A stretch of 64,000 nucleotides of DNA from Vibrio rhizosphaerae (GTDB lineage Bacteria > Pseudomonadota > Gammaproteobacteria > Enterobacterales > Vibrionaceae): contig NZ_AP024903.1 of NCBI RefSeq assembly GCF_024347095.1, positions 2,852,001-2,916,000 of the forward strand, read 5' to 3'. The first letter of the stretch is position 1, and each line of letters begins with the position of its first letter. Below are positions 8,455 to 17,854 of this stretch, piece after piece. Position numbers and translations under genes: made by a program. The notes beneath the pieces were generated by a model that did not search any database, had not been told where the DNA came from, and worked only from the letters and a program-made list of their open reading frames with translations.

Positions 8455-11400
8455 ATGAATCGTACAGAAGGCTATGCTGTTTCGTGCGCCCAAGAAGCCA
8501 TGTGGTTTGTCGATGGGTTTAATTCAACCAGCCGGGAGAATGAACTTAGGGTTGCATTTAAAATTGAAAAACAAACAAATATAGATTATTTGTGTCAAAA
8601 AATTATTGATATAATTAATCAAAATTCAGAATTAAGAAGTTACTTCCGAACCGATGATTCTGGATTATTAAAGTTCACTGCCCCACAACTTAATATTGAT
8701 GATATTGTCAAATATCATCAAGAAACGGGAGAAGATGAATTCATTCATCATGTGTTATCAGAAAAATTCGACTTAAAGTCAGATCACTGCCTAATCAAGG
8801 TTCATTTGAACCAAAGTACAGAAAAACATCTCATGGTGATTAGAGTACATCATATTATTTCTGATTTTCATTTCATTGAAACTATCATTAACCAGTTATT
8901 TAAAAATAACCATCATTATTTATTTTCGCCAACAACACTAGCTGATTCACAATCAAAATATATTAATAGCAGTGAATACCATGATGATATTCATTTCTGG
9001 TCAAAACAATTAAAACAACAAAAAACTGTCCTTGAATTATTGCCGAACAGTCCCACCGACACTGCATTTAATGGTCGTATTTGTAAGACTCAAATCAAAG
9101 GCAAGCTATATTCAAAGATCAAACAATACGGCGAACATGCTCATCTCAGTCCTGCCCGGTTGCTCAGTCAGATGTTTGCCCTGACCTTATACCGGCTGAG
9201 CGGACAAAACGAGTTTTGTATGGGCTTATCCGTCAGTATGAGAAAAAACAATCCGGAAATCGGCTTGGGCTATGCAGTCAATGTTCTGCCTATCCCCTAC
9301 CACTTCTCTCCGGATCAGAGCGTCAATGACACGCTCTCAAGCGGCAATACAACCATTCTGGATGCGCTGCACCATAGTCAGCTGCCGTTGAAACGGATCG
9401 TTGAAACCTGTGCACCGGAGCGATCGCTCAGTACCAATCCGCTGTTTAATGTATGCTTCAATTTCCAAAAGCTCTCACAAACATATCAGGGCAGTTTGTC
9501 CGCGTTGCTCTATGGCTCTCAGGGACAACCCGTCACCATCGATCAAACAACGCTGGAGCCTTTCGACATCGACCAAATCGATTGCCAGTTTGATTTATTG
9601 ATGGTCGCGGAAGAAACCACGGACGGATTTGATATTTTTCTCCTCCATAAAGAGAACGTGATCAGTCAGAAGACGGCTGAAGGGATTTTAGCGAACTTCG
9701 TCCATTTCTCTGACGTCTGCTTGCAACAACCGGAACGTACACTCCGCGAATTTAGTTTCACCACCGGCAAAGCACAAAGCCCGTTTAACCCTCAACCCGG
9801 CAGTACCAGTCGCACACTGGTTGACTGGCTGAATGAAACCGCAGCCAAGTATCCAGAACATGTGGCGCTTCGCTACAACGATACCCAACTCACTTATCAG
9901 TCATTATTCCGTCTGGCCGACAACTTGGCGCATCAGTTGATTGAATATGGCGTGAAGCGTGGTGATAAAATCCCGCTGTGCTTCAATCCCGGCCCCGATA
10001 TGATCGTCGCACTACTCGCCGTGCTGAAATGCGGTGCCTGTTATGTGCCGATTAACCCCGCGTATCCCGATAGCCGCGTGAGTGATATTTTATCCGATAT
10101 TCAGGCGACCAATGGCTTGGTTGAAGAGAGTCTCACCGCAAGATTTGAGCCGTTGCTGGAACGAGTTATTGTACCCGAACTCGATGTTCTGGCACAGCAA
10201 ACACCGACCGGCTCATTGACATCATTCTTACCGGACGGTGAAGATCTGGCCTATATCATTTATACCTCGGGGTCGACAGGTAAACCGAAAGGGGTCCAGA
10301 TTTGCCATCGTAATGTCGTCCGCCTGTTTACCACCAGCGATGATCACTTCCGGTTTTGTGAAAACGATGTCTGGACCCTTTACCACTCATTTGCTTTTGA
10401 CTTCTCGGTTTGGGAGATCTTTGGGGCGCTGCTCTACGGTGGCCGTCTGGTGATTGTGCCTTATCTGATCTCGCGCAGCCCTGAAGAGTTCTCACAACTG
10501 GTCGAGCAAGAGCAAGTCACCGTCCTCAATCAGACACCGACCGCCTTTTCCCGCTTCAGTGAAAGTTGTATCCGTAATCAGCTCTCACTCCGGCAGCTAC
10601 GGGTCGTGGTATTCGGTGGTGAAGCCCTCAATCTGGTGAGCTTGTTACCGTGGTATAACACCTACGGAGAACGTGTCAGTCTGATCAATATGTATGGCAT
10701 CACCGAAACAACGGTTCATGTCACCTACCGTCCATTAACACGGCAAGACTGTCTGGAAGACCGGGGCAGCCTGATCGGAATGCCTCTGAATGATCTGGGT
10801 GTCGTCGTGATGGATCCATTCGGTCATCCGTTACCGATTGGCTGGCCGGGAGAAATGTATGTCGCCGGTGAAGGTTTAGCCAAAGGATATTTCAATCGTC
10901 CCGAACTCACGGCAGAAAAATTCATCGAAAAAAATCTGGGCGGAGAAACACTGCGTCTGTATCGCTCCGGTGATCTGGCACGCTTCATCAGCGATCAAGA
11001 AATTGACTATCTGGGCCGCATTGACCATCAGGTCAAAATACGCGGATTCAGGATTGAACTGGGTGACATTCAGGCCAAGCTCTCGCGGATTGAGGCTGTC
11101 TCTCACGCATTTGTAACCACTCAAAAAGCTGATAATGACACGATTCTCATCGCTTACTTGCTGGTAAATGCTCCGATCAACTACGAACAAGTGATTCAGG
11201 GGATCGCCGCCGATCTACCGGAATATATGATTCCGCAGCAATTCTATCTCACGGATGAAATTCCGCTGACCGTCAATAACAAAGTCGATATGAAGCGGTT
11301 ACATGACATAGCAACCCAACTCTTACCCACCGTCCGTAATCAAATTGCCGAGTCCGCAACAGAAGTCACTATTTTGTCGATTTGGCAGGCAATTCTCGGC

Positions 11401-11682
11401 TTCGATGAAATCGATCTGGAAAGTGACTTCTTCACGATGGGAGGAAACTCCAGCTCGATCTTAAAAGTTTACCAACAATTGAATCAGCACTATCCCAACC
11501 AGCTGTTAGTCACTGATTTATTTAAATACAGAAATATCCGCAGCTTATCGCGATTTTTAGCTGATAAAACCACTGCGGCGCCCGACAAAAAGACCAGTTC
11601 GCAAAAAACGGCAAGGGCACAAAAGAGAATCAATCAATTAAAAAACAGAAAACAACGTCAACCCCAATTAAATGGTGCATAA
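8455..11682 (+). CDS. nonribosomal peptide synthetase, single module C-A-T, predicted Thr-specific
   Basis: 1075 residues. Condensation domain about 1-440 with HHIISDF at 132-138 (catalytic HHxxxD intact, the usual Gly after Asp replaced by Phe). Adenylation domain about 455-960 with YTSGSTGKPKG near 602, FDFSVWEIFG, NMYGITETTVH and the core lysine in NNKVDMKRL. Lining up the specificity positions by hand gives DFWNVGMVHK, one conservative change from the standard threonine code DFWNIGMVHK. Carrier protein about 965-1040, with Ser999 in GGNS the phosphopantetheine site. There is no thioesterase; the chain must pass to the next protein, whose start overlaps this stop. The first 450 bases are more AT-rich than the rest. 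A C domain at the very N-terminus implies either an acyl starter or an upstream carrier. Confidence 0.93.
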   Translation: MNRTEGYAVSCAQEAMWFVDGFNSTSRENELRVAFKIEKQTNIDYLCQKIIDIINQNSELRSYFRTDDSGLLKFTAPQLNIDDIVKYHQETGEDEFIHHVLSEKFDLKSDHCLIKVHLNQSTEKHLMVIRVHHIISDFHFIETIINQLFKNNHHYLFSPTTLADSQSKYINSSEYHDDIHFWSKQLKQQKTVLELLPNSPTDTAFNGRICKTQIKGKLYSKIKQYGEHAHLSPARLLSQMFALTLYRLSGQNEFCMGLSVSMRKNNPEIGLGYAVNVLPIPYHFSPDQSVNDTLSSGNTTILDALHHSQLPLKRIVETCAPERSLSTNPLFNVCFNFQKLSQTYQGSLSALLYGSQGQPVTIDQTTLEPFDIDQIDCQFDLLMVAEETTDGFDIFLLHKENVISQKTAEGILANFVHFSDVCLQQPERTLREFSFTTGKAQSPFNPQPGSTSRTLVDWLNETAAKYPEHVALRYNDTQLTYQSLFRLADNLAHQLIEYGVKRGDKIPLCFNPGPDMIVALLAVLKCGACYVPINPAYPDSRVSDILSDIQATNGLVEESLTARFEPLLERVIVPELDVLAQQTPTGSLTSFLPDGEDLAYIIYTSGSTGKPKGVQICHRNVVRLFTTSDDHFRFCENDVWTLYHSFAFDFSVWEIFGALLYGGRLVIVPYLISRSPEEFSQLVEQEQVTVLNQTPTAFSRFSESCIRNQLSLRQLRVVVFGGEALNLVSLLPWYNTYGERVSLINMYGITETTVHVTYRPLTRQDCLEDRGSLIGMPLNDLGVVVMDPFGHPLPIGWPGEMYVAGEGLAKGYFNRPELTAEKFIEKNLGGETLRLYRSGDLARFISDQEIDYLGRIDHQVKIRGFRIELGDIQAKLSRIEAVSHAFVTTQKADNDTILIAYLLVNAPINYEQVIQGIAADLPEYMIPQQFYLTDEIPLTVNNKVDMKRLHDIATQLLPTVRNQIAESATEVTILSIWQAILGFDEIDLESDFFTMGGNSSSILKVYQQLNQHYPNQLLVTDLFKYRNIRSLSRFLADKTTAAPDKKTSSQKTARAQKRINQLKNRKQRQPQLNGA

Positions 11683-14600
11683 GATGGAAAAAAATGGCAT
11701 AGAGGTAGCAATCATCGGGATTGCAGGCAAATACCCACAGGCTGATAATATTCAAGACTTTTTTGATAACCTCAAACACGGCAAAGAGTGTTTAACCACA
11801 TTCACCGATGAGGAGCTACAAGAAAGTGATCCTTGGTACAGTCAAGACGCAAGCTACGTCAAACGGGCTGGTATTCTTAATCATGCAACCGAATTTGATA
11901 ATAAATTTTTTAATATCTCGAACCGGGACGCACTATTAACCGATCCACAACAGCGGATCTTTTTACAAACCGCGTGGCACGCTCTGGAAGACGCCGGATG
12001 CGATCCATTCTCCTATCAGGGAGATATCGCACTGTATGGTGGCAGCAGTACCAATACATATCTGTCTCACCATATTTTTAATTCAGATTATCGCCATGAA
12101 ATCAATCAGTACCCGGTCATTCTCGGCAATGAAAAAGATTTTCTCTGTACGCGAGTCTCTCATGCCCTGAACCTGCGTGGCCCGGCTATGACGGTTCAAA
12201 CCGGATGTTCAACCTCACTGGTTGCCGTCCATATGGCCTGTCAGAGCTTGCTTAACGGTGAGTGTGATATCGCGATGGCGGGCGGTATTACCATTCGCTT
12301 CCCGGTCAAAGCCGGCTATAAATATCAGGATGGCGGCATCTTATCACCCGATGGTCACTGTCGGCCGTTTGATCAGGATGCCTGCGGTACTGTCGTCAGT
12401 GATGGCTGTGGCATTGTCGTCCTGAAATTACTCGAAGATGCACTCCGCGACCGCGATCAGATTTACTGCGTGATCAAAGGCTCAGCCGTCAATAACGATG
12501 GTCAGGATAAAATGGGCTTCACCTCGCCCAGCATTTCCGGGCAGTCACGAGTGATTGAAGACGCCCTGAGCCTGTCCGGTCTCGATGCCAGTCAGATCAG
12601 CTATGTCGAAACTCACGGCACCGGCACGAAACTGGGCGACCCGATTGAAATCAATGCACTCAGAGACATTTATACCGGCCATCAAGGCCAGAAAGTCAAA
12701 CTGGGCTCCGTCAAAGCCAATATCGGTCATACCGATACCGCTTCAGGGATTACCGGCTTGATCAAAGTCGCGTTGATGATGAAACATCATACCTTGCTGC
12801 CTCAGATTCATTTTAATCAACCCAATCCACTGCTTGAACTCGACAACAGTCCGTTGGAAATCAACACACAACTGGCCGACTGGTATGATAACGACGCCGT
12901 TCGCTATGCAGCCGTCAGTTCTTTCGGGCTGGGTGGCACCAATGCACATATGATTGTCGAATCAAGTGATATCTATCAGCAACCTTCGCAACCTGCGTCA
13001 GCCAAACCACAACATATCTTACTGTCCGGCCGGACAGCACAAGATTTGATTCGTAACAGTCAGCAAGTCGCGGCGGCGGCTCAGCATTACGCCGATCAAG
13101 ATCTGGCCAATATTGCCTACACGCTGGCTGCCGGAAGACACCATTTCTCTTACCGCTATTGGGTTGAAGCCGCAAATATTGCAGAAGTACGCCAAAACCT
13201 CGCCGCGCTGACCGAAAGTACCGTGCATCAACCGACCGGGATCTGTCGGATTAAAATGTATCAAAATCAGGAACTGAGCTTATCGGAAACCTTCATCAAC
13301 AGTGCCGCTTATTTCAACTTCGCCGAACTGTCGGAAAAACACCGTTTTCTGGCGGAATTATGTGAGCAAATGGTTGTTGAGCCGTTAGACGTTGAGATGG
13401 TCTACACCAATGAATTGATCGATAAAGTGATGATTCATGCCTACAACGCAGACAGCAAAAAAGTGGCGGAGACCGACTGCGAAATTTTCGATTTAAGCAA
13501 CAATGAAGTGTTCGGTATGCTCTGCTGGTTATGGCAACAAGGCCTGACTATCCGTTGGGAAAAGCTTTATGCGACCCAGTCACGCCAAAAAGTATCGCTA
13601 CCGGGCTATGCCTTTGAGCAGACCGTGTTTGAAATTGAACCGACGTCTGGCCGCAATGTCCTCGCTCAACCGGATTCAGAGCAGCCGGCTTCAGACAACA
13701 CCGCGATTACACTGGCAAGTATCCAAGATAAAATCCGGCAACTCTGGCTCGATGATCTGGGTGAAGCCATCCCTTGTGCGGCAACCACCGACATTTATGA
13801 GTTATGCGGAGACTCTTTCAGCGCACTCCAAATGAATGTTGAGCTGGAAGACTTCTATGAGATCTCGCTGTCGAACAAAACATTCATTGAAAACAATACC
13901 CTGAACAAGCTCTCTGAGGTGATTTATAACCTCAAACATACCGGTGAACATTCCACGCTGGATGAGCATATCGTCTGCTTTAACGACCAAGGCAATCTCG
14001 CGCCGATCTTCCTGATTCACCCGGCCGGCGGTACCGTGATGGGCTGTAAAGAATTGGCGCGTCGCCTGCCGGAAGGTCATCCCGTCTATGGGATTCAGTA
14101 CCCCTTCCGCGATGAAGGCAATGACATCGTCTCTATGTGTGATTTAGCCCGCCACTATAACGAAAAAATCACGGCGCTTTATCCCACTGGCAATCTGATC
14201 CTTGCCGGTCACTCCTTCGGGGGAAATGCCGCGCTGGAAATGGCACTTCAGTTCGAACAAGCGGGCAGAACCATTGAGCAAGTGATCATGTTTGACAGCC
14301 ATCCGCCACAAGCATACTTCTCCAATACGGTGTTCAGCGAACAGCAGTTTCTGGCGTCATTCCCCGTCATCTGCGGCATGTTCTTTAACACCCAGGAACC
14401 GCTCAATGATATGAAGAGTGACACGCTTGAAAATGTGGTCGATTACCTCAAACAGAAAGGCTGGGTGCCTTGGGGATTCAGCACCGAAGAATTCAAACTG
14501 TACTATGAATTATGGCGCAGTAATCACAATACCCTGAGAACGCATATGCCATCCGAAAAACTGAAAGCAGATTTAATCTTCTTCAAAGCAGAAGTGTTCC

Positions 14601-14797
14601 AACCTCAGGAAATATTGGATGTGCTGAACATCTCATTGGTTGAAGGCACCGAAATCGCCCAATGGCAATGCTTTGCTCAGTCACCAATTAAAGAGTTCGT
14701 CGTTCCCGGCACCCATTACACCATGCTGGACAAAGAAAACGTCGATGTCATTGCTGACATCCTGCATGAATTACTGACCTTTACTGTCGCAGCTTAG
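11672..14797 (+). CDS. polyketide synthase module KS-(AT remnant)-ACP-TE
   Basis: 1041 residues; the first ATG overlaps the NRPS stop, and a second in-frame ATG (11684) is possible. Ketosynthase about 1-430 with a complete triad: Cys179 in TGCSTSL, His315 in ETHGTGT, His353 in NIGHTD. A KS-associated linker follows (ILLSGRTAQDLIRN ... YTLAAGRHHF). Where an acyltransferase of about 300 residues should follow there are only about 140 residues, without any GHSxG, ending in the usual post-AT linker (IRWEKLY ... VSLPGYAFEQ). Carrier protein Ser715 in GDSFSAL. Thioesterase about 775-1035 with Ser848 in GHSFGG. Malonyl loading must therefore come from an acyltransferase in trans. The TE releases or cyclises the NRPS-PKS product. 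Confidence 0.92.
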   Translation: MVHKMEKNGIEVAIIGIAGKYPQADNIQDFFDNLKHGKECLTTFTDEELQESDPWYSQDASYVKRAGILNHATEFDNKFFNISNRDALLTDPQQRIFLQTAWHALEDAGCDPFSYQGDIALYGGSSTNTYLSHHIFNSDYRHEINQYPVILGNEKDFLCTRVSHALNLRGPAMTVQTGCSTSLVAVHMACQSLLNGECDIAMAGGITIRFPVKAGYKYQDGGILSPDGHCRPFDQDACGTVVSDGCGIVVLKLLEDALRDRDQIYCVIKGSAVNNDGQDKMGFTSPSISGQSRVIEDALSLSGLDASQISYVETHGTGTKLGDPIEINALRDIYTGHQGQKVKLGSVKANIGHTDTASGITGLIKVALMMKHHTLLPQIHFNQPNPLLELDNSPLEINTQLADWYDNDAVRYAAVSSFGLGGTNAHMIVESSDIYQQPSQPASAKPQHILLSGRTAQDLIRNSQQVAAAAQHYADQDLANIAYTLAAGRHHFSYRYWVEAANIAEVRQNLAALTESTVHQPTGICRIKMYQNQELSLSETFINSAAYFNFAELSEKHRFLAELCEQMVVEPLDVEMVYTNELIDKVMIHAYNADSKKVAETDCEIFDLSNNEVFGMLCWLWQQGLTIRWEKLYATQSRQKVSLPGYAFEQTVFEIEPTSGRNVLAQPDSEQPASDNTAITLASIQDKIRQLWLDDLGEAIPCAATTDIYELCGDSFSALQMNVELEDFYEISLSNKTFIENNTLNKLSEVIYNLKHTGEHSTLDEHIVCFNDQGNLAPIFLIHPAGGTVMGCKELARRLPEGHPVYGIQYPFRDEGNDIVSMCDLARHYNEKITALYPTGNLILAGHSFGGNAALEMALQFEQAGRTIEQVIMFDSHPPQAYFSNTVFSEQQFLASFPVICGMFFNTQEPLNDMKSDTLENVVDYLKQKGWVPWGFSTEEFKLYYELWRSNHNTLRTHMPSEKLKADLIFFKAEVFQPQEILDVLNISLVEGTEIAQWQCFAQSPIKEFVVPGTHYTMLDKENVDVIADILHELLTFTVAA

Positions 14798-14808
14798 GAG
14801 AAATCATC

Positions 14809-15930
14809 ATGACTCAACCACGTCCATTACCAAAAGGACAAACACCGGCCAGATTAAACGCTCGGGGTATCGATTTTTCTGACTATCAAAAAATCGACTA
14901 CCGGGTCAATCGTAAAGGTGAAGACTGCGTCGAAGTCTGCCGCTCACTGGCACACCACCTCGATGAAGTCGCTTTAGAAAAACAGGCAGCAGGACATCAG
15001 CTCAGTGCCTGCCAGCTCTCGTATAAAGCGGCCGCGTTATATCGGATCTCCCATTACGGAATTCTCGAGTTTGACGACGAAAAATCAGCGTTATATCAGA
15101 AAGAGCTAGAGGTATTCAGCCGGGCACTATCCCTCGATACTCGCTTTAGCGCAGAACGAACCGAAATTCCCTACCGGGAAGGAAAACTGGTTGGCTGGCT
15201 GATGAAACCTTTCAATTGCAGCGATGACGTTCCGGTTGTGATCGCGACCGGTGGGATTACCGGCTTTAAAGAAGAAGTTCATTATGTGATTACCCACTTT
15301 CTCGAACGAGGAATCGCAGTCTTGAATATTGACGGCCCGGGGCAGGGAGAAACATTCTATCACTATGGTATCGGTGTTGAACCGGAATCAGAACTGGCAC
15401 ATAAGGCCATGATTGACTACCTGATTGACCGGACTGATGTCGGCAACAATATTGCTTTATACGGTTTATGTATGGGCGGATTGCTGGTGGCCAGAACCGC
15501 AGCAGCGCATCGGGATAAAATCAAAGCCATTGTCTGTATGGGCGGTGGCTACGAGCTGACGAGCAGTGTCAAAGAACACCCTGAGTTTGAAGCGGTGTTT
15601 GCCTATCGCGGTAACGTGGCAATTGATGAGATTTACCCATTTGTTGACCGTTTCGGGATGGATACGCTATCAGCCAAGATTGACCGCCCGCTCTTAATTA
15701 TTCACAACCGTCCGGACTTTCTCATTCCGTCGTCGAACGTCAAACGCATCTATGAAGAAGCAACGACCAGCGATAAACAGCAAGTCTACTTTAAAGGGGC
15801 GGAACACAACGCGCATAATGCCAATGCCGAGGCTTGCGCTCTGGCGGCTGACTGGCTGGTCGAGCGATTACGTCCTCACCCAAAGGCTGCCGCGGCACAA
15901 ACCAGACAGGCCGATTTGGTCACTGGATAA
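14809..15930 (+). CDS. alpha/beta hydrolase with Cys at the nucleophile elbow, biosynthetic operon
   Basis: 373 residues, 11 bp after the PKS stop, AGGAG ribosome site, clearly the third gene of the operon. An N-terminal helical cap (about 1-110) precedes an alpha/beta hydrolase core: PVVIATGGITGFKEEVHY (oxyanion region), NIDGPGQGET, then the elbow GLCMGG with Cys221 in place of the usual Ser. A late Asp (RPDFLIP) and His (GAEHNAH) follow. The overall layout resembles FrsA/DUF1100 and 2,6-dihydropseudooxynicotine-hydrolase-like enzymes. A Cys nucleophile is known in dienelactone hydrolases. Role could be editing, release or C-C bond cleavage of the NRPS-PKS product (inference). Confidence 0.85.
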   Translation: MTQPRPLPKGQTPARLNARGIDFSDYQKIDYRVNRKGEDCVEVCRSLAHHLDEVALEKQAAGHQLSACQLSYKAAALYRISHYGILEFDDEKSALYQKELEVFSRALSLDTRFSAERTEIPYREGKLVGWLMKPFNCSDDVPVVIATGGITGFKEEVHYVITHFLERGIAVLNIDGPGQGETFYHYGIGVEPESELAHKAMIDYLIDRTDVGNNIALYGLCMGGLLVARTAAAHRDKIKAIVCMGGGYELTSSVKEHPEFEAVFAYRGNVAIDEIYPFVDRFGMDTLSAKIDRPLLIIHNRPDFLIPSSNVKRIYEEATTSDKQQVYFKGAEHNAHNANAEACALAADWLVERLRPHPKAAAAQTRQADLVTG

Positions 15931-15947
15931 CTGTCTGAAAACAACGT

Positions 15948-15971
15948 GAGCCTTGCATTTTTGCAGGGCTC
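15948..15971 (+). terminator. terminator-like hairpin after the NRPS/PKS operon
   Basis: GAGCCTTGCA / TGCAGGGCTC forms a 10-bp stem with two G-U pairs and a TTTT loop, followed by AATTTC. It lies 18 bp after the last operon gene. The U tail is weak, but stem and position fit. Confidence 0.6.
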
Positions 15972-16126
15972 AATTTCATCCATAGCAGTCATGTAATGAA
16001 CGATGCCATATCGATAGATGAATCTTATCCTCGTCACTGATAAATCGTGCTATATTTAAGCATCTGATTTCATATTTCATCAAAATCCTGAGTCCGACTC
16101 ATCAATTTTCCTTTAGGGCGTTAATC

Positions 16127-16438
16127 ATGATATGGGTATTCTTGCCACTGATGATTGTACTTTTCCGCTGGAAGTCATTTGATCTCTCACAATGGCGCTT
16201 TACAGCTTACTACCTGTTATATGCCATCATCCTTACATCCTTTTATCATCCACCGCTCTCACCAGATCTCGGCAGTTTCTATCTGGGCATTCCGGCGATT
16301 TGTTATGTCTCTTTTCTGTTTCCCAATCTGCAAAACTATTATCCGGAGTCAGCCGTCAGAACGCTCAGTATCATGGGGCTCTCGATCACGTTTATGACGT
16401 TGATCTACAGCCTGTTCACCGCTGGGAACTGGCGATAA
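16127..16438 (+). CDS. small membrane protein, unknown
   Basis: 103 residues with three hydrophobic segments (IWVFLPLMIVLF; FTAYYLLYAIILTSFY; FYLGIPAICYVSFLF; last about 20 residues also hydrophobic). A weak TAGGGCG lies upstream of the ATG at 16127. Its last 90 bp overlap the 3' end of a convergent gene (16349-16741); one of the two C-termini may be an artefact. No family recognised. Confidence 0.5.
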   Translation: MIWVFLPLMIVLFRWKSFDLSQWRFTAYYLLYAIILTSFYHPPLSPDLGSFYLGIPAICYVSFLFPNLQNYYPESAVRTLSIMGLSITFMTLIYSLFTAGNWR

Positions 16439-16741
16439 ATCGGGTGGCATTGCCTCATGTGTTGAATCATCAGTATCCACGGGCTGTGCGAGCCCGGATG
16501 TTGCCTGTTCAATTTGTTTCGGGATCTGTTGAATAAAGGTTTTGATCAACTCCTGAATCAACTTATCCGATTCGTCTTTGACCCGATCAAGGGTTGCCAG
16601 TTTGAGCCGAAACAGATGAATCGACGTCTTAACCTTCGCCATCTGCGCCAACTGCTTCGGATTCAATTTCTGCTGCTGTTGCGCTGGCTTCGGTTTGAAC
16701 GCTTTTTCTATTTTTTTCAATATTTTGCTGGTATCAGACAT
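16349..16741 (-). CDS. small basic coiled-coil-like protein, unknown
   Basis: 130 residues from the ATG at 16741 (MSDTSKILKKIEKAFKPKPA), preferred over an ATG 28 codons upstream because GAGAG lies just before it. Lys/Gln-rich N-terminus, a helical middle (IHLFRLKLATLDRVKDESDKLIQ...), then an Asp/Pro/Glu-rich tail. Composition resembles the R-body accessory proteins further right, but no motif is shared. Convergent overlap with 16127-16438. Confidence 0.5.
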   Translation of the reverse strand: MSDTSKILKKIEKAFKPKPAQQQQKLNPKQLAQMAKVKTSIHLFRLKLATLDRVKDESDKLIQELIKTFIQQIPKQIEQATSGLAQPVDTDDSTHEAMPPDLSPVPSGEQAVDQRHKRDREPHDTERSDG

Positions 16742-16903
16742 GGGAATACTCTCACGTAATCTACCATTCATTTTAGCTGCCCCATCCCCGTAAATATCGG
16801 TGAAACAACGGATATATTCCCCCATTCCACCGGGTATTTTGGCCCAGAAATAACATAATCAAATCACGTTGATGAAACCCAATTGTTTATCAGGAAAGAT
16901 CCT

Positions 16904-17338
16904 ATGTTCAAAATACCTTCACGTTGGCTTTTCCCTCTCCTGTTGTTGCTTTCGGGATGCGCCGTCCAGCTCGTCGCTGAATTTGATCCACAAACCCTGC
17001 ATCAACTTCAGCAAATCAATAACCAAATCGACCGACTGTATCTACAAATGGCGGCTTTGCCGGCAACACAACGTCGGTATCCGCGATTTCAACCTCAATA
17101 CTTAGAGATTGAAGTGATGATTCGGGGATTCGTCCGGCTTCAGGAGTGGCGGCAAATGAATGAAGAAACCAACAAACAAGCGCAGATTCTGGCAAAACTC
17201 TGGCAACAGGACATGCAGCAACACCAAAAAAACGGCCACCTGTCCGATTTTCTGCTCAAGCGTCACCGGGCGCAGTATCAGCGGCTGATCGACACCATTG
17301 CACAGGGTGAATTAGCGAAAAAAACCACCCAGCCCTGA
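16904..17338 (+). CDS. small lipoprotein, unknown
   Basis: 144 residues from the ATG at 16904, chosen for the AGGAAAG site upstream. Lipobox LLSGC (LLLLLSGCAVQ) with the lipidated Cys near residue 20, so a membrane lipoprotein. The mature part is helical and Gln-rich (LHQLQQINNQIDRLYLQMAAL). No known family. It starts a run of unknown rightward genes ending at 20409. Confidence 0.65.
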   Translation: MFKIPSRWLFPLLLLLSGCAVQLVAEFDPQTLHQLQQINNQIDRLYLQMAALPATQRRYPRFQPQYLEIEVMIRGFVRLQEWRQMNEETNKQAQILAKLWQQDMQQHQKNGHLSDFLLKRHRAQYQRLIDTIAQGELAKKTTQP

Positions 17339-17503
17339 GACGCAGGACGTTGATTCAATCACTTGCCTTGCTTACGAACGATCGTGCCGGGGCAAAGCAT
17401 CGTTGACAACGCACGCCGGTTTAAAACCAGCATCATTGTCACCCAAAATGATTATCACCCAACATGATTGTCACCAATAAGAAGCCACGCATAAGGAGTC
17501 ACT

Positions 17504-17803
17504 ATGCCCTTTTCTATGGATACCATCGCCGAGCAGATCGCCGCACAATTCGGACAATCCCCTTTAAAGTCGGGCATTGAAAACGCACTCAAAACAAGTC
17601 TCGGTCAAAAACAGGGAGAATTTGAAGCGCTAGAGACCGCCCTGCAAAACGGAGACCTGACTCAAGAAGAGTTTCAAATCGAAATCGAACGGGAAAAAGC
17701 GCTCCTGAGCGCAGAAATGGAAACCCTGCAAATTATGGCCAAGGCAGAGGTCCAGAAAGTGGTCAATCAGGTATTTCAGGCCATTACCAGCCAGTTGAAA
17801 TAA
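17504..17803 (+). CDS. small helical protein, unknown
   Basis: 99 residues, ATG preceded by AAGGAG at normal spacing. Almost wholly predicted helical and rich in Glu/Gln (FEALETALQNGDLTQEEFQIE, then ALLSAEMETLQIMAKAEVQKV). No Cys, no signal peptide. In size and composition it is like the Reb-locus accessory proteins, but I see no shared signature. Probably co-transcribed with the 512-residue gene 52 bp downstream. Confidence 0.6.
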   Translation: MPFSMDTIAEQIAAQFGQSPLKSGIENALKTSLGQKQGEFEALETALQNGDLTQEEFQIEIEREKALLSAEMETLQIMAKAEVQKVVNQVFQAITSQLK

Positions 17804-17854
17804 CTCCGAAACCATAAGCGACGGGGGACAGGCAGCGCCAGTACAGGAGGAAAA

